Shown: piece by piece, positions 1-5,906 of the stretch
Layout: each line of letters begins with the position of its first letter
Position numbering within the stretch: position 1 is the first letter of the stretch
Source of the DNA: Cyclobacteriaceae bacterium
GTDB taxonomy: Bacteria > Bacteroidota > Bacteroidia > Cytophagales > Cyclobacteriaceae
Length of the DNA: 9,015 nucleotides
Assembly (NCBI GenBank): GCA_947458795.1
Contig: CANHCD010000069.1
Coordinates: 1-9,015 of the forward strand
Direction of reading: 5' to 3'
The notes under the pieces: generated by a model
Databases searched by the model: none
Told to the model about the DNA's origin: nothing
Seen by the model: the letters and a program-made list of their open reading frames with translations, nothing else
Translations under genes and position numbers: made by a program

Positions 1-1
1 A

Positions 2-49
2 GTCGTGGAAAGCCCGATTAAGGACTATCAAGTTCGGAGGGTCAAGTAA
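2..49 (+). CDS. Possible 3' end of an unidentified gene, cut by the window edge
   Basis: Frame 2 reads 15 sense codons (ending DYQVRRVK) and then TAA at 47-49, directly followed by a run of seven T (50-56). The tail is charged and looks like an ordinary protein C-terminus. It would converge on gap with 5 nt between the stop codons, the same spacing as the PIG-L/trpS convergence later in the window. Fifteen codons are too few to identify a family or to prove coding. The other two forward frames stop at 19-21 or run through into the gap 3' end. This is a guess based on position and frame. Confidence 0.28.
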   Translation, partial: VVESPIKDYQVRRVK

Positions 50-54
50 TTTTT

Positions 55-1068
55 TTAGTAACTACTGATTTTCCGTGCCAAATCCATTAGCCGGTTGGCA
101 TAGCCTGATTCATTGTCATACCAAGCCACTACTTTGATCATATTTCCTTTGGTCGAGGTCAGGGCCTCATCCAATATTGCCGAGTGGGTATTGCCTAAGA
201 TATCCATGGATACGATTGGATCAGATTCCACTTGCAAATATCCTTTTAAGTCTGAAGCGGCAGCCTTTTTAAATGCCTCATTCACTTGAGCAGCAGTGAC
301 TTCTCTCGAAACCGTCACAATTAAGTCCGTCAGTGATCCATCTGGTACAGGCACGCGCATGGCCGAAGCCTCAATTTTGCCAGCGAGTGCGGGAAGGATG
401 CGATCCAAGGCTTTGCCTGCATTGGTGGAGGTGGGAATAATGGAATAGGCCGCTGCTCTGGCTCTTCTCAAATCCTTGTGTGGGGCATCGTGTAGGTTTT
501 GATCGTTGGTATAGGAGTGCACCGTAGAGGCAAATCCTTGAAGGATTCCAAAATTTTCATCCAAAACCTTTACTAAGGGAGCAAGGCAGTTGGTGGTGCA
601 GGAGGCATTGGAAACGATTGTTTCTTTACCGGATAGAATTTGGTCATTGACCCCCAACACCACCATGGGAATGGAATCTTCTTGAGAAGGTGCTGACACA
701 ATCACTTTTTTTGCTCCTGCTTGCAGGTGTTTTTCAGCATCCTTTTTTAAGGTAAATCGGCCTGTACATTCAATTACAAGGTCTATGTTTAGTTTTTTCC
801 AGGGAAGATTTTCAGGATTTGATTCCGAGAAAAGCGCTACTTTTTGTTCATTGACCTGTAAAAAATCAACTGAATGGCTGATGTTGGCATCAAACTTTCC
901 ATGTACCGAATCGTATTTTAACAAGTGGGCTATGGCAGTTGGATCAGCCAAATCGTTGATGGCCACCAAATTGAAATCCGAATTATTCAGAAGAAGCTTG
1001 GCGGTGTAGCGACCGATTCTTCCAAATCCATTGATGGCCACGCGAAGGGCAGGAGCAGTAGTGGACAT
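55..1068 (-). CDS. gap: Type I glyceraldehyde-3-phosphate dehydrogenase
   Basis: Cytoplasmic glycolytic enzyme that oxidises and phosphorylates glyceraldehyde 3-phosphate to 1,3-bisphosphoglycerate with NAD(P). At 337 aa it has normal length, with about six extra residues before the Rossmann strand. GFGRIG (14-19) is the dinucleotide loop. SNASCTTNC carries the catalytic Cys157, and His184 is its general-base partner. Arg238 in the MRVPVPDGS segment and Asn319 in WYDNES are the usual substrate- and cofactor-site residues. Asp39 at the end of the second strand is the residue that favours NAD over NADP. The S-loop reads HDAPHKDLRRARAA, with Ala195 where many NAD enzymes have Leu. The phosphate loop reads TSTNAGKA instead of the usual TSTGAAKA. 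The ATG at 1068 has no Shine-Dalgarno. The nearest promoter-like box upstream is TACTTTAC (minus strand, 1112-1119), 7 of 8 matches to TAnnTTTG and without a clear -33 box. The gene lies alone between a possible convergent neighbour and the divergent tRNA unit. Confidence 0.96.
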   Translation of the reverse strand: MSTTAPALRVAINGFGRIGRYTAKLLLNNSDFNLVAINDLADPTAIAHLLKYDSVHGKFDANISHSVDFLQVNEQKVALFSESNPENLPWKKLNIDLVIECTGRFTLKKDAEKHLQAGAKKVIVSAPSQEDSIPMVVLGVNDQILSGKETIVSNASCTTNCLAPLVKVLDENFGILQGFASTVHSYTNDQNLHDAPHKDLRRARAAAYSIIPTSTNAGKALDRILPALAGKIEASAMRVPVPDGSLTDLIVTVSREVTAAQVNEAFKKAAASDLKGYLQVESDPIVSMDILGNTHSAILDEALTSTKGNMIKVVAWYDNESGYANRLMDLARKISSY

Positions 1069-1179
1069 GAGTATATTTTGAAGTGAATTTACAGAAAATG
1101 TCGTTCTACAGGTAAAGTAAATTTTTACTGCTTTGGTTCAGAAGATTAAGGGAGTATTGAAAAGAAATTTTCTAGCCAC

Positions 1180-1211
1180 TTTGGGAATATAAGTTCAAGC
1201 GGCTATATTTG
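1180..1211 (+). promoter_or_regulatory. Bacteroidota-type sigma-ABfr promoter of the tRNA-Glu unit
   Basis: TTTG at 1180-1183, a 20-nt spacer, then TATATTTG at 1204-1211. This matches the Bacteroidota primary-sigma consensus (TTTG, about 19-21 nt, TAnnTTTG) at every defined base. Transcription should start a few bases after the -7 box, around 1216-1219, leaving a leader of about 30 nt before the first tRNA. It is the only full match to the consensus that I found in the window. Confidence 0.75.
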
Positions 1212-1248
1212 CACAACCATTGAAAAAACCAATTTTTGTGGGTCAAAT

Positions 1249-1320
1249 GGTCCGTTCGTCTAGGGGTTAGGACGTATCCCTTTCACGGATAAAACACGGG
1301 TTCGATTCCCGTACGGACTA
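1249..1320 (+). tRNA. tRNA-Glu (anticodon UUC), copy 1
   Basis: A 72-nt cloverleaf. The acceptor stem pairs GGTCCGT (1249-1255) with ACGGACT (1313-1319), with a G-U first pair. The discriminator base is A at 1320. The anticodon stem TATCC/GGATA encloses loop CTTTCAC, placing UUC at 1282-1284, which reads GAA and GAG. The T arm CGGG-TTCGATT-CCCG is intact. The 3' CCA is not encoded (only CA follows the discriminator), so it must be added by a CCA-adding enzyme. It is identical to copy 2 and lies behind a consensus promoter. Confidence 0.97.
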
Positions 1321-1321
1321 C

Positions 1322-1347
1322 AAAAGTGCAGCATAAGGGCACTTTTT
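1322..1347 (+). terminator. Hairpin with T-run between the two tRNA genes
   Basis: AAAAGTGC (1322-1329) pairs perfectly with GCACTTTT (1339-1346) around a 9-nt loop, with the T-run at 1343-1347. It begins 2 nt after the 3' end of tRNA 1. It could be a partial (leaky) intrinsic terminator or simply a processing hairpin. Only four of its eight pairs are outside the A/T arm, so it is weaker than the terminator at 1491-1523. Confidence 0.45.
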
Positions 1348-1354
1348 AAATTTG
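1347..1354 (+). promoter_or_regulatory. Possible -7 element before tRNA-Glu copy 2
   Basis: TAAATTTG matches TAnnTTTG at every defined base and lies 12 nt upstream of the second tRNA. No TTTG is found at the correct -33 distance (the region reads AAAG), and the box overlaps the end of a T-rich hairpin. It may be a weak independent start or a chance match in AT-rich sequence. Confidence 0.25.
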
Positions 1355-1366
1355 GTTTTTTCTTAT

Positions 1367-1438
1367 GGTCCGTTCGTCTAGGGGTTAGGACGTATCCCTT
1401 TCACGGATAAAACACGGGTTCGATTCCCGTACGGACTA
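1367..1438 (+). tRNA. tRNA-Glu (anticodon UUC), copy 2
   Basis: All 72 bases are identical to copy 1, which starts 118 nt upstream. The UUC anticodon is at 1400-1402 and the discriminator A at 1438, again with CA but no full CCA encoded. The shared sequence extends only 2 nt upstream (AT) and 2 nt downstream (CA). The flanks are otherwise unrelated, so a tandem duplication has either been trimmed closely to the gene or kept identical by gene conversion. It is probably cotranscribed with copy 1. Confidence 0.97.
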
Positions 1439-1440
1439 CA

Positions 1441-1455
1441 TCGAGATTCACTCGA
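1441..1455 (+). other. Small hairpin just after tRNA-Glu copy 2
   Basis: TCGAG (1441-1445) and CTCGA (1451-1455) form a perfect 5-bp stem with a 5-nt loop, 2 nt after the tRNA 3' end. No T-run follows, so it is not a terminator. It may mark the 3' trailer for processing, but a stem this short could be chance. Confidence 0.3.
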
Positions 1456-1490
1456 AATTCTAATTTTACATCTTCCTTCAGGTAGAGAAT

Positions 1491-1523
1491 AAAAAATCCC
1501 GACTTCATGTTTGGGATTTTTTT
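1491..1523 (+). terminator. Intrinsic terminator of the tRNA-Glu unit
   Basis: AAAAAATCCC (1491-1500) pairs with GGGATTTTTT (1513-1522). Two inner pairs (G1501-T1512 wobble, A1502-T1511) leave an 8-nt loop. The 3' arm is a run of seven T (1517-1523). The A-run on the 5' side means it could also work on the opposite strand, but no minus-strand gene ends here. It insulates the tRNA unit from the operon that starts at 1637. Confidence 0.78.
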
Positions 1524-1552
1524 GTTTTTAGGGCTTTCGATAAATAGCTGGA

Positions 1553-1564
1553 TAATCTAGATTA
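1553..1564. promoter_or_regulatory. 12-bp perfect palindrome upstream of the cytochrome operon
   Basis: TAATCTAGATTA is a perfect 12-bp palindrome 72 nt before the start codon at 1637, partly overlapped by a second, TTAATTAA (1562-1569). Its position and symmetry fit a dimeric repressor or activator site. AT-rich composition makes chance palindromes fairly likely. The same half-site, TAATCTA, recurs twice upstream of the gene at 8130. Confidence 0.3.
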
Positions 1565-1577
1565 ATTAAATTATACC

Positions 1578-1621
1578 AACTGCTCGTTTAGAAGCTATAC
1601 TTTTTATATTTTCAAGCAGTT
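1578..1621. repeat. 7-bp inverted repeat in the leader of the cytochrome operon
   Basis: AACTGCT (1578-1584) and AGCAGTT (1615-1621) are perfect inverted copies 30 nt apart, the second ending 15 nt before the start codon. Between them are T/A-rich stretches resembling -7 boxes (TATATTTT at 1605-1612, 7 of 8 matches), but no TTTG at proper spacing. It could be an operator pair or a leader stem. Nothing else in the 198 nt between tRNA 2 and this gene looks like a feature beyond the hairpin, terminator and palindrome listed. Confidence 0.28.
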
Positions 1622-1636
1622 AATTCACATGAACCC

Positions 1637-4600
1637 ATGCCCAAAATAAATCCTGTACTCCAATTTTTAGGGACCCTTTCGATCCTTTTTCTAACGGTAT
1701 TCTCAGCTTGCAAAGAGAAAGAACCAGTTGACTTACGAATCACCACGCTCACCAAGGAAGAAATAGCAATTCAAGCTGAAGCAGCACGGAATTCCGTCAC
1801 CCCAGTTCTCGCTGAGGGATTGAAAATGGAGGTTTGGGGAGTAGACTCCTTGGTTAAGGACCCAATTGCCATCCACGTGGCAGACGATGGATCCATCTAC
1901 TATTCGCGTTCGCCAAGACGAAATAATGCTGAGTTTGATATTCGAGGCCATCAGGATTGGGAAATTCGATCCATTGCTTTACAAACCATAGAGGACAAGC
2001 GCAACTTTCTTCGCACGGAGCTTTCACCCGAGCGCTCTGCTCAAAACGAATGGCTAGCCGACTTGAATGGAGATGGTTCCCACGATTGGAAAGACATGTT
2101 GGAAGAGCGAAATGAAGTGTTCCAACTCAAGGATACAGATGGGGACGGGATGGCCGATTGGGGTCAGAAGCAGGTGTATGATTTTCACGAGGAGGTAACC
2201 GACGTGGCTGGCGGAGTGATGAAAACAGAAGATGCCCTCTATGTGGCTGCAGGACCAGACATGTGGCGCCTTATGGATACCAATGGAGATGGCCTTATGG
2301 ATGAGAAAAAGTCACTTTCTCATGGCTATGGAATCCACATTGGTTTTGGTGCGCACGGAATGTCTGGGGTAGAAATGGGCCCTGACGGCAGAATTTATTG
2401 GGGCATTGGCGATATTGGATTTAATGGAAAAGGGGACGATGGGACTGAATATAACCACTCCAACAATGGGGTTATTGCTCGATCCAACCCGGATGGATCT
2501 GATTTCGAAATTTTTGCTGGAGGACTACGGAATACCCACGAGTTTGTCTTTGATCAGCACACCAACTTGATTTCCGTCGACAACGATGGGGACCATGCAG
2601 GCGAAAAAGAACGCTTGGTGTACATCACCCGAGGTTCGGATACAGGATGGCGGATCAACTGGCAGTTTGGCAAGTACCGCGACCCCAACAACAATACCTA
2701 CAAGGTATGGATGGACGAAAAGATGTTTCTTCCTCGATGGGAGGGACAGGCTACCTTCATTACTCCTCCCTTGCTCAACTACGTGAGTGGACCTACAGGG
2801 ATGGCTTTTAATCCTGGTGCTGGTCTAGGGGAGCGTTGGAAAGATCACTTCTTTGTGGTGGAATTTGTGGGCAATGCTGCAAGCTCTGGCTTACACGCCT
2901 TCCAATTACAGCCCAAAGGAGCTTCTTTTGAGTTGACAAAAACAGAAAAAATCGTAGGAAACTTTTTGCCTACAGGTATTGACTTTGCTCCTGATGGCTC
3001 CTTGTTTATGGCGGATTGGGTTACTGGATGGAACGATAAAGGCTACGGCCGCATCTGGAAAATGACCGATGAAACTGCCAAAGGCTGGGGGTTGCAAAAG
3101 CAAACTGAAGCTGAAATAAAGGCAGATTACAAGAAATTATCCGAGGCTGACTTGAAGTCAAAATTATACTTCGAGGATCTTCGCATCCGAAGAAAGGCTC
3201 AATTTGAGTTGGTGAAGCGAGGGAAAAAAGGATCGGACCAGTTTAACCTGGTGATTAAAGACAAGAGCAATCAACTGGCTCGTATCCATGGAATTTTAGG
3301 TTTGAGTCAATTGGCTAGACTCTCCGATAAAAGCTATGCCAAGCCCTTGGTAGCGCTCCTCCAAGACACTGATCCTGAGATCCGTGCCCAGGCAGCCAAA
3401 TGGTTGGGAGATATTCGCTACAAGGAAGCGAGTAAAGAACTGATTGCGAATCTGACCCATGAAAATGCACGCGTTCGGTTTTTCAGTGCAGAAGCACTGG
3501 GAAGGGCCAAGGAGGCAACCGCAATCCAACCTTTGATTCAACTTTTGGCAGCAAACAACGACGAAGATGCCTTTTTACGTCATGGGGTTACCTATGCCTT
3601 GTCGCAAATCGGGCAAGTAGCACCTTTGGCGACTCTTTCCACGCATCCTTCTAAGGCAGTGCGAATGGGGGCAGTGATTGCCTTAAGACGCTTGCAATCT
3701 CCTGAGTTGGCTAAGTTTTTAGGAGATAAGGAGGAAGACATTGTTACCGAAGCAGCTCGCGCCATTCATGATGATTTGTCGGTACCTGCTGCCATGCCAA
3801 AATTGGCTGCACTATTGGCAACCACTCCATTCACCAATGAACCCTTAATTCGACGCGTAATCAGTGCGAATCAACGCCTGGGCAAGGAGGAAAATCTAAA
3901 CTATGTGCTTGCTTATGTTGCCAAGCCAGGGATTTCAGACGCACTTAAAATTGAATCCCTAGCTACACTTGGGACCTGGGCTAGTCCTTCGGTTTTGGAT
4001 CGTGTGGATGGAAGGTACCGAGGAGAAGTGACCCGTGACCCAGCCCAAATCAAACCAAAAGTAGCAGCCACCCTAGAGATGCAGGCAAAGAGTACAGCGG
4101 TTGAACTGAGACGTGAATCCATCAAGGCGATGGGCAAATTGGGGATGTCAGAGATGGCAGAGTTCTTGTTTGGCAAGTTAAAAACCGATCCTTCTCAAGA
4201 GGTAAAAGTGGAAGCATTGAACTCTTTGGTGGTGATGAATGCATCCAACCTAAGTGATGCGATCACTTATGCCATGCGCGATGTATCCGAAGGGGTGCGT
4301 GTGGCGGGCTTGGGGTTGATTGCCCAGACTTCGCTCCCCAATGACCAAAAAGTGCCTCTGCTGATGGAGATTTTGAAGAAAAGAACTCTTGCAGAGCAGC
4401 AGACAGCCCTGCTCACCTTGGGTAGTTTACCGGGTAGTAAAGATTTTAAGGAGTGGACTGCCATTTTGGAAGACTTTAAGTTGGGTAAACTCCCAGAGGG
4501 CACTTGGATTGAGCTGGAAGAAGCAGTGATGGCAACCGGTTCGGCTCCTTTAAAAGCGAGTTACGAAACTCTCTTGGAGGAAAAGGCAGGAGGGGAACCT

Positions 4601-5050
4601 TGGAAGAAATTTGTGGGGGCACTTGCTCCAGGAAACGCCCTAAAAGGGAGAAATATCTTTTTCCAAAATCAGACGGCTCAGTGTATTCGCTGCCATGCTT
4701 ACGACGACATGGGTGGCAATGCAGGCCCTGCTTTAGACAACATAGGTGCGATTCTGTCCAAAGAGGAGCTGTTGGTAGCACTCGTGGACCCAAGCAAGCG
4801 GCTTTCTCCAGGTTACGGAAGCATTACAGTCAATTTGGTAGGCGGAAGTAAAATTACTGGGATACTCATGGAGGAAAAGAAGGAGAGCTATTGGATTCAA
4901 GTAGGAACTGAGAAAAAGGAAATAGCCAAAAAAGAGGTGGCTTCTTCAACCATGGCGGCCTCGAGTATGCCTCCGATGGGAGGTCTATTGAGTAAGCGTG
5001 AGATTCGGGATTTAGTTTCCTATCTCAGCACCTTGAAGCGTACCGAATGA
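1637..5050 (+). CDS. PVC-type heme-binding lipoprotein: beta-propeller dehydrogenase-like, HEAT repeats, cytochrome c
   Basis: Large exported electron-transfer protein of 1137 aa. Residues 1-25 are a signal peptide ending in FSA-Cys25, a lipobox with Phe at -3, followed by KEKE, which resembles Bacteroidota surface-export signals. Residues about 55-478 form a sugar-dehydrogenase-like beta-propeller of the Pirellula/Verrucomicrobium N-terminal type (TIGR02604-like), with GGLRNTHEFVFD (295-306), TGMAFNP (387-393) and FAPDGSLFMADW (450-461). Three EF-hand-like acidic loops are inserted early (142-153, 166-177, 214-225) and a DNDGD loop lies at 315-319. Helical HEAT-like repeats fill about 505-985. 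The C-terminal domain (about 1000-1135, TIGR02603-like) binds one heme c through C1016-IR-C1019-H1020, with Met1111 or Met1114 in SSMPPMG as likely axial ligand. The ATG at 1637 gives the intact signal peptide. The stop overlaps the next start by 4 nt. It likely oxidises an unknown, perhaps carbohydrate-like, substrate and passes electrons to the heme. Confidence 0.88.
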   Translation: MPKINPVLQFLGTLSILFLTVFSACKEKEPVDLRITTLTKEEIAIQAEAARNSVTPVLAEGLKMEVWGVDSLVKDPIAIHVADDGSIYYSRSPRRNNAEFDIRGHQDWEIRSIALQTIEDKRNFLRTELSPERSAQNEWLADLNGDGSHDWKDMLEERNEVFQLKDTDGDGMADWGQKQVYDFHEEVTDVAGGVMKTEDALYVAAGPDMWRLMDTNGDGLMDEKKSLSHGYGIHIGFGAHGMSGVEMGPDGRIYWGIGDIGFNGKGDDGTEYNHSNNGVIARSNPDGSDFEIFAGGLRNTHEFVFDQHTNLISVDNDGDHAGEKERLVYITRGSDTGWRINWQFGKYRDPNNNTYKVWMDEKMFLPRWEGQATFITPPLLNYVSGPTGMAFNPGAGLGERWKDHFFVVEFVGNAASSGLHAFQLQPKGASFELTKTEKIVGNFLPTGIDFAPDGSLFMADWVTGWNDKGYGRIWKMTDETAKGWGLQKQTEAEIKADYKKLSEADLKSKLYFEDLRIRRKAQFELVKRGKKGSDQFNLVIKDKSNQLARIHGILGLSQLARLSDKSYAKPLVALLQDTDPEIRAQAAKWLGDIRYKEASKELIANLTHENARVRFFSAEALGRAKEATAIQPLIQLLAANNDEDAFLRHGVTYALSQIGQVAPLATLSTHPSKAVRMGAVIALRRLQSPELAKFLGDKEEDIVTEAARAIHDDLSVPAAMPKLAALLATTPFTNEPLIRRVISANQRLGKEENLNYVLAYVAKPGISDALKIESLATLGTWASPSVLDRVDGRYRGEVTRDPAQIKPKVAATLEMQAKSTAVELRRESIKAMGKLGMSEMAEFLFGKLKTDPSQEVKVEALNSLVVMNASNLSDAITYAMRDVSEGVRVAGLGLIAQTSLPNDQKVPLLMEILKKRTLAEQQTALLTLGSLPGSKDFKEWTAILEDFKLGKLPEGTWIELEEAVMATGSAPLKASYETLLEEKAGGEPWKKFVGALAPGNALKGRNIFFQNQTAQCIRCHAYDDMGGNAGPALDNIGAILSKEELLVALVDPSKRLSPGYGSITVNLVGGSKITGILMEEKKESYWIQVGTEKKEIAKKEVASSTMAASSMPPMGGLLSKREIRDLVSYLSTLKRTE

Positions 5051-5901
5051 AAAAACTAGGGATTTATCTCGTGCTTTTTTTAGGGCTTTTGATCGTCTCT
5101 TCCCCTTTCCTGTTGATTTATTGGGGTAGGGGAATGCTGCACGATGCGGATGTTCCACAGCGGGAGGAATTAATCCCTTCGGCAGCTAAGCAAAAGGTAT
5201 TGGCCATTTTTCCTCATCCTGACGATGAGGTCACGGTGGCGGGTACGGTGATGGGGCTAAAGGCAGCTGGGCATGAGGTAATCCTGGTCTGCTTGACTCG
5301 TGGAGAGAAGGGCAACGCCGCTCAAATTCCCACCGAGGAGGAGCTGGCACGACTGCGTACGGCAGAGATGCAATTAAGTGCACAACTATTGGGAGTAAAT
5401 CAATTGATCCAGCTAGATTATGCCGATGGGGGTATCGAAACCCTAGGAATGGATAGTTTGAAGTCGCTGGTACATGCCTTAATTCAGGCCCAGAAGCCCG
5501 ATGTCTTACTTTCCTATGATTCCAAGGTGGGGCTTTATGGGCATTCTGATCACATGCTAACGGGAAAAGCGGTAGAGGAAGTATTTCTTGGATTCCGCGG
5601 GACAACTGATTTTGCACCCAAGCAGATGTTTCAGGTCACCTTAAGTAAAAAACAGATTGAGGTAGCGCTCAAGTTATCCGCAGGATTTCAGAAAAATTAC
5701 CCAAAGGAACCTGGAAAAGGTCTTCCCGAACCGGATTTTTCCATTGGGACGCAAGCTTATTTCTCCCGAACGCTTCAGGTCATGCAGGCACATCAAACGC
5801 AGAAAAAAGTGCTCCAGGATCTGATGCCGTATCACGATCAGGTTCCTGAATGGATCTATTCCAGGATATTTGATCGGGAATATTTCAGAGAAGTGCGCTA
5901 A
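5047..5901 (+). CDS. Membrane-anchored PIG-L/LmbE-family deacetylase
   Basis: A zinc-dependent hydrolase family that removes N-acetyl groups from amino-sugar conjugates (GlcNAc-PI, mycothiol and bacillithiol precursors, antibiotics). The protein is 284 aa. Residues about 5-26 are one hydrophobic segment (signal anchor or uncleaved signal) without a lipobox, so the catalytic part should face the periplasm. FPHPDDE (55-61) supplies the zinc ligands His57 and Asp60 and the catalytic Asp59. GHSDH (165-169) supplies the third histidine. LTRGEKGN (73-80) and the C-terminal QAHQTQ segment are also typical. Bacillithiol-pathway BshB proteins are soluble and somewhat shorter, so the anchor argues against that role. 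Its ATG lies inside the end of the upstream gene (ATGA overlap), implying translational coupling with the cytochrome lipoprotein. Its stop is 5 nt from the convergent trpS stop, with no hairpin between. The exact substrate is unknown. Confidence 0.9.
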   Translation: MKKLGIYLVLFLGLLIVSSPFLLIYWGRGMLHDADVPQREELIPSAAKQKVLAIFPHPDDEVTVAGTVMGLKAAGHEVILVCLTRGEKGNAAQIPTEEELARLRTAEMQLSAQLLGVNQLIQLDYADGGIETLGMDSLKSLVHALIQAQKPDVLLSYDSKVGLYGHSDHMLTGKAVEEVFLGFRGTTDFAPKQMFQVTLSKKQIEVALKLSAGFQKNYPKEPGKGLPEPDFSIGTQAYFSRTLQVMQAHQTQKKVLQDLMPYHDQVPEWIYSRIFDREYFREVR

Positions 5902-5906
5902 AAATC

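Larger units (their letters stand above)
1222..1362. repeat. 11-bp inverted repeat enclosing the first tRNA-Glu
   Basis: GAAAAAACCAA (1222-1232) is perfectly complementary to TTGGTTTTTTC (1352-1362). After one mismatch, three more pairs (1234-1236 with 1348-1350) extend it on the tRNA side. The left arm begins only a few bases after the expected transcription start, and the right arm lies in the spacer before the second tRNA. In the precursor RNA the arms would form a stalk around tRNA 1 and the small spacer hairpin. The sequence match is seen directly; a role in processing is inferred by analogy with the stalks around rRNA and tRNA precursors. Confidence 0.5.

Noticed and set aside
1629..1649. 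A six-codon open frame (ATG at 1629, TAA at 1647-1649) overlapping the start of the cytochrome lipoprotein gene, possibly a leader peptide.
   Set aside because: There is no ribosome-binding signal or composition bias, and an out-of-frame ATG a few bases before a real start is common by chance.
4476..4851. Open frames on both strands overlapping the cytochrome c coding region (minus strand 4476-4793, plus frame 4600-4851).
   Set aside because: They are rich in Arg, Pro, Ser and Cys with no recognisable motif, and lie inside a strongly supported gene in another frame.
5231..5617. A 128-codon minus-strand frame opposite the PIG-L gene.
   Set aside because: The translation is Pro/His-rich with no domain. 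The plus-strand frame carries intact zinc-site motifs, so this is a shadow frame.
5047..5901. Assignment of the PIG-L protein as BshB of bacillithiol synthesis.
   Set aside because: The N-terminal membrane segment and the operon with an exported cytochrome do not fit a cytoplasmic thiol pathway.
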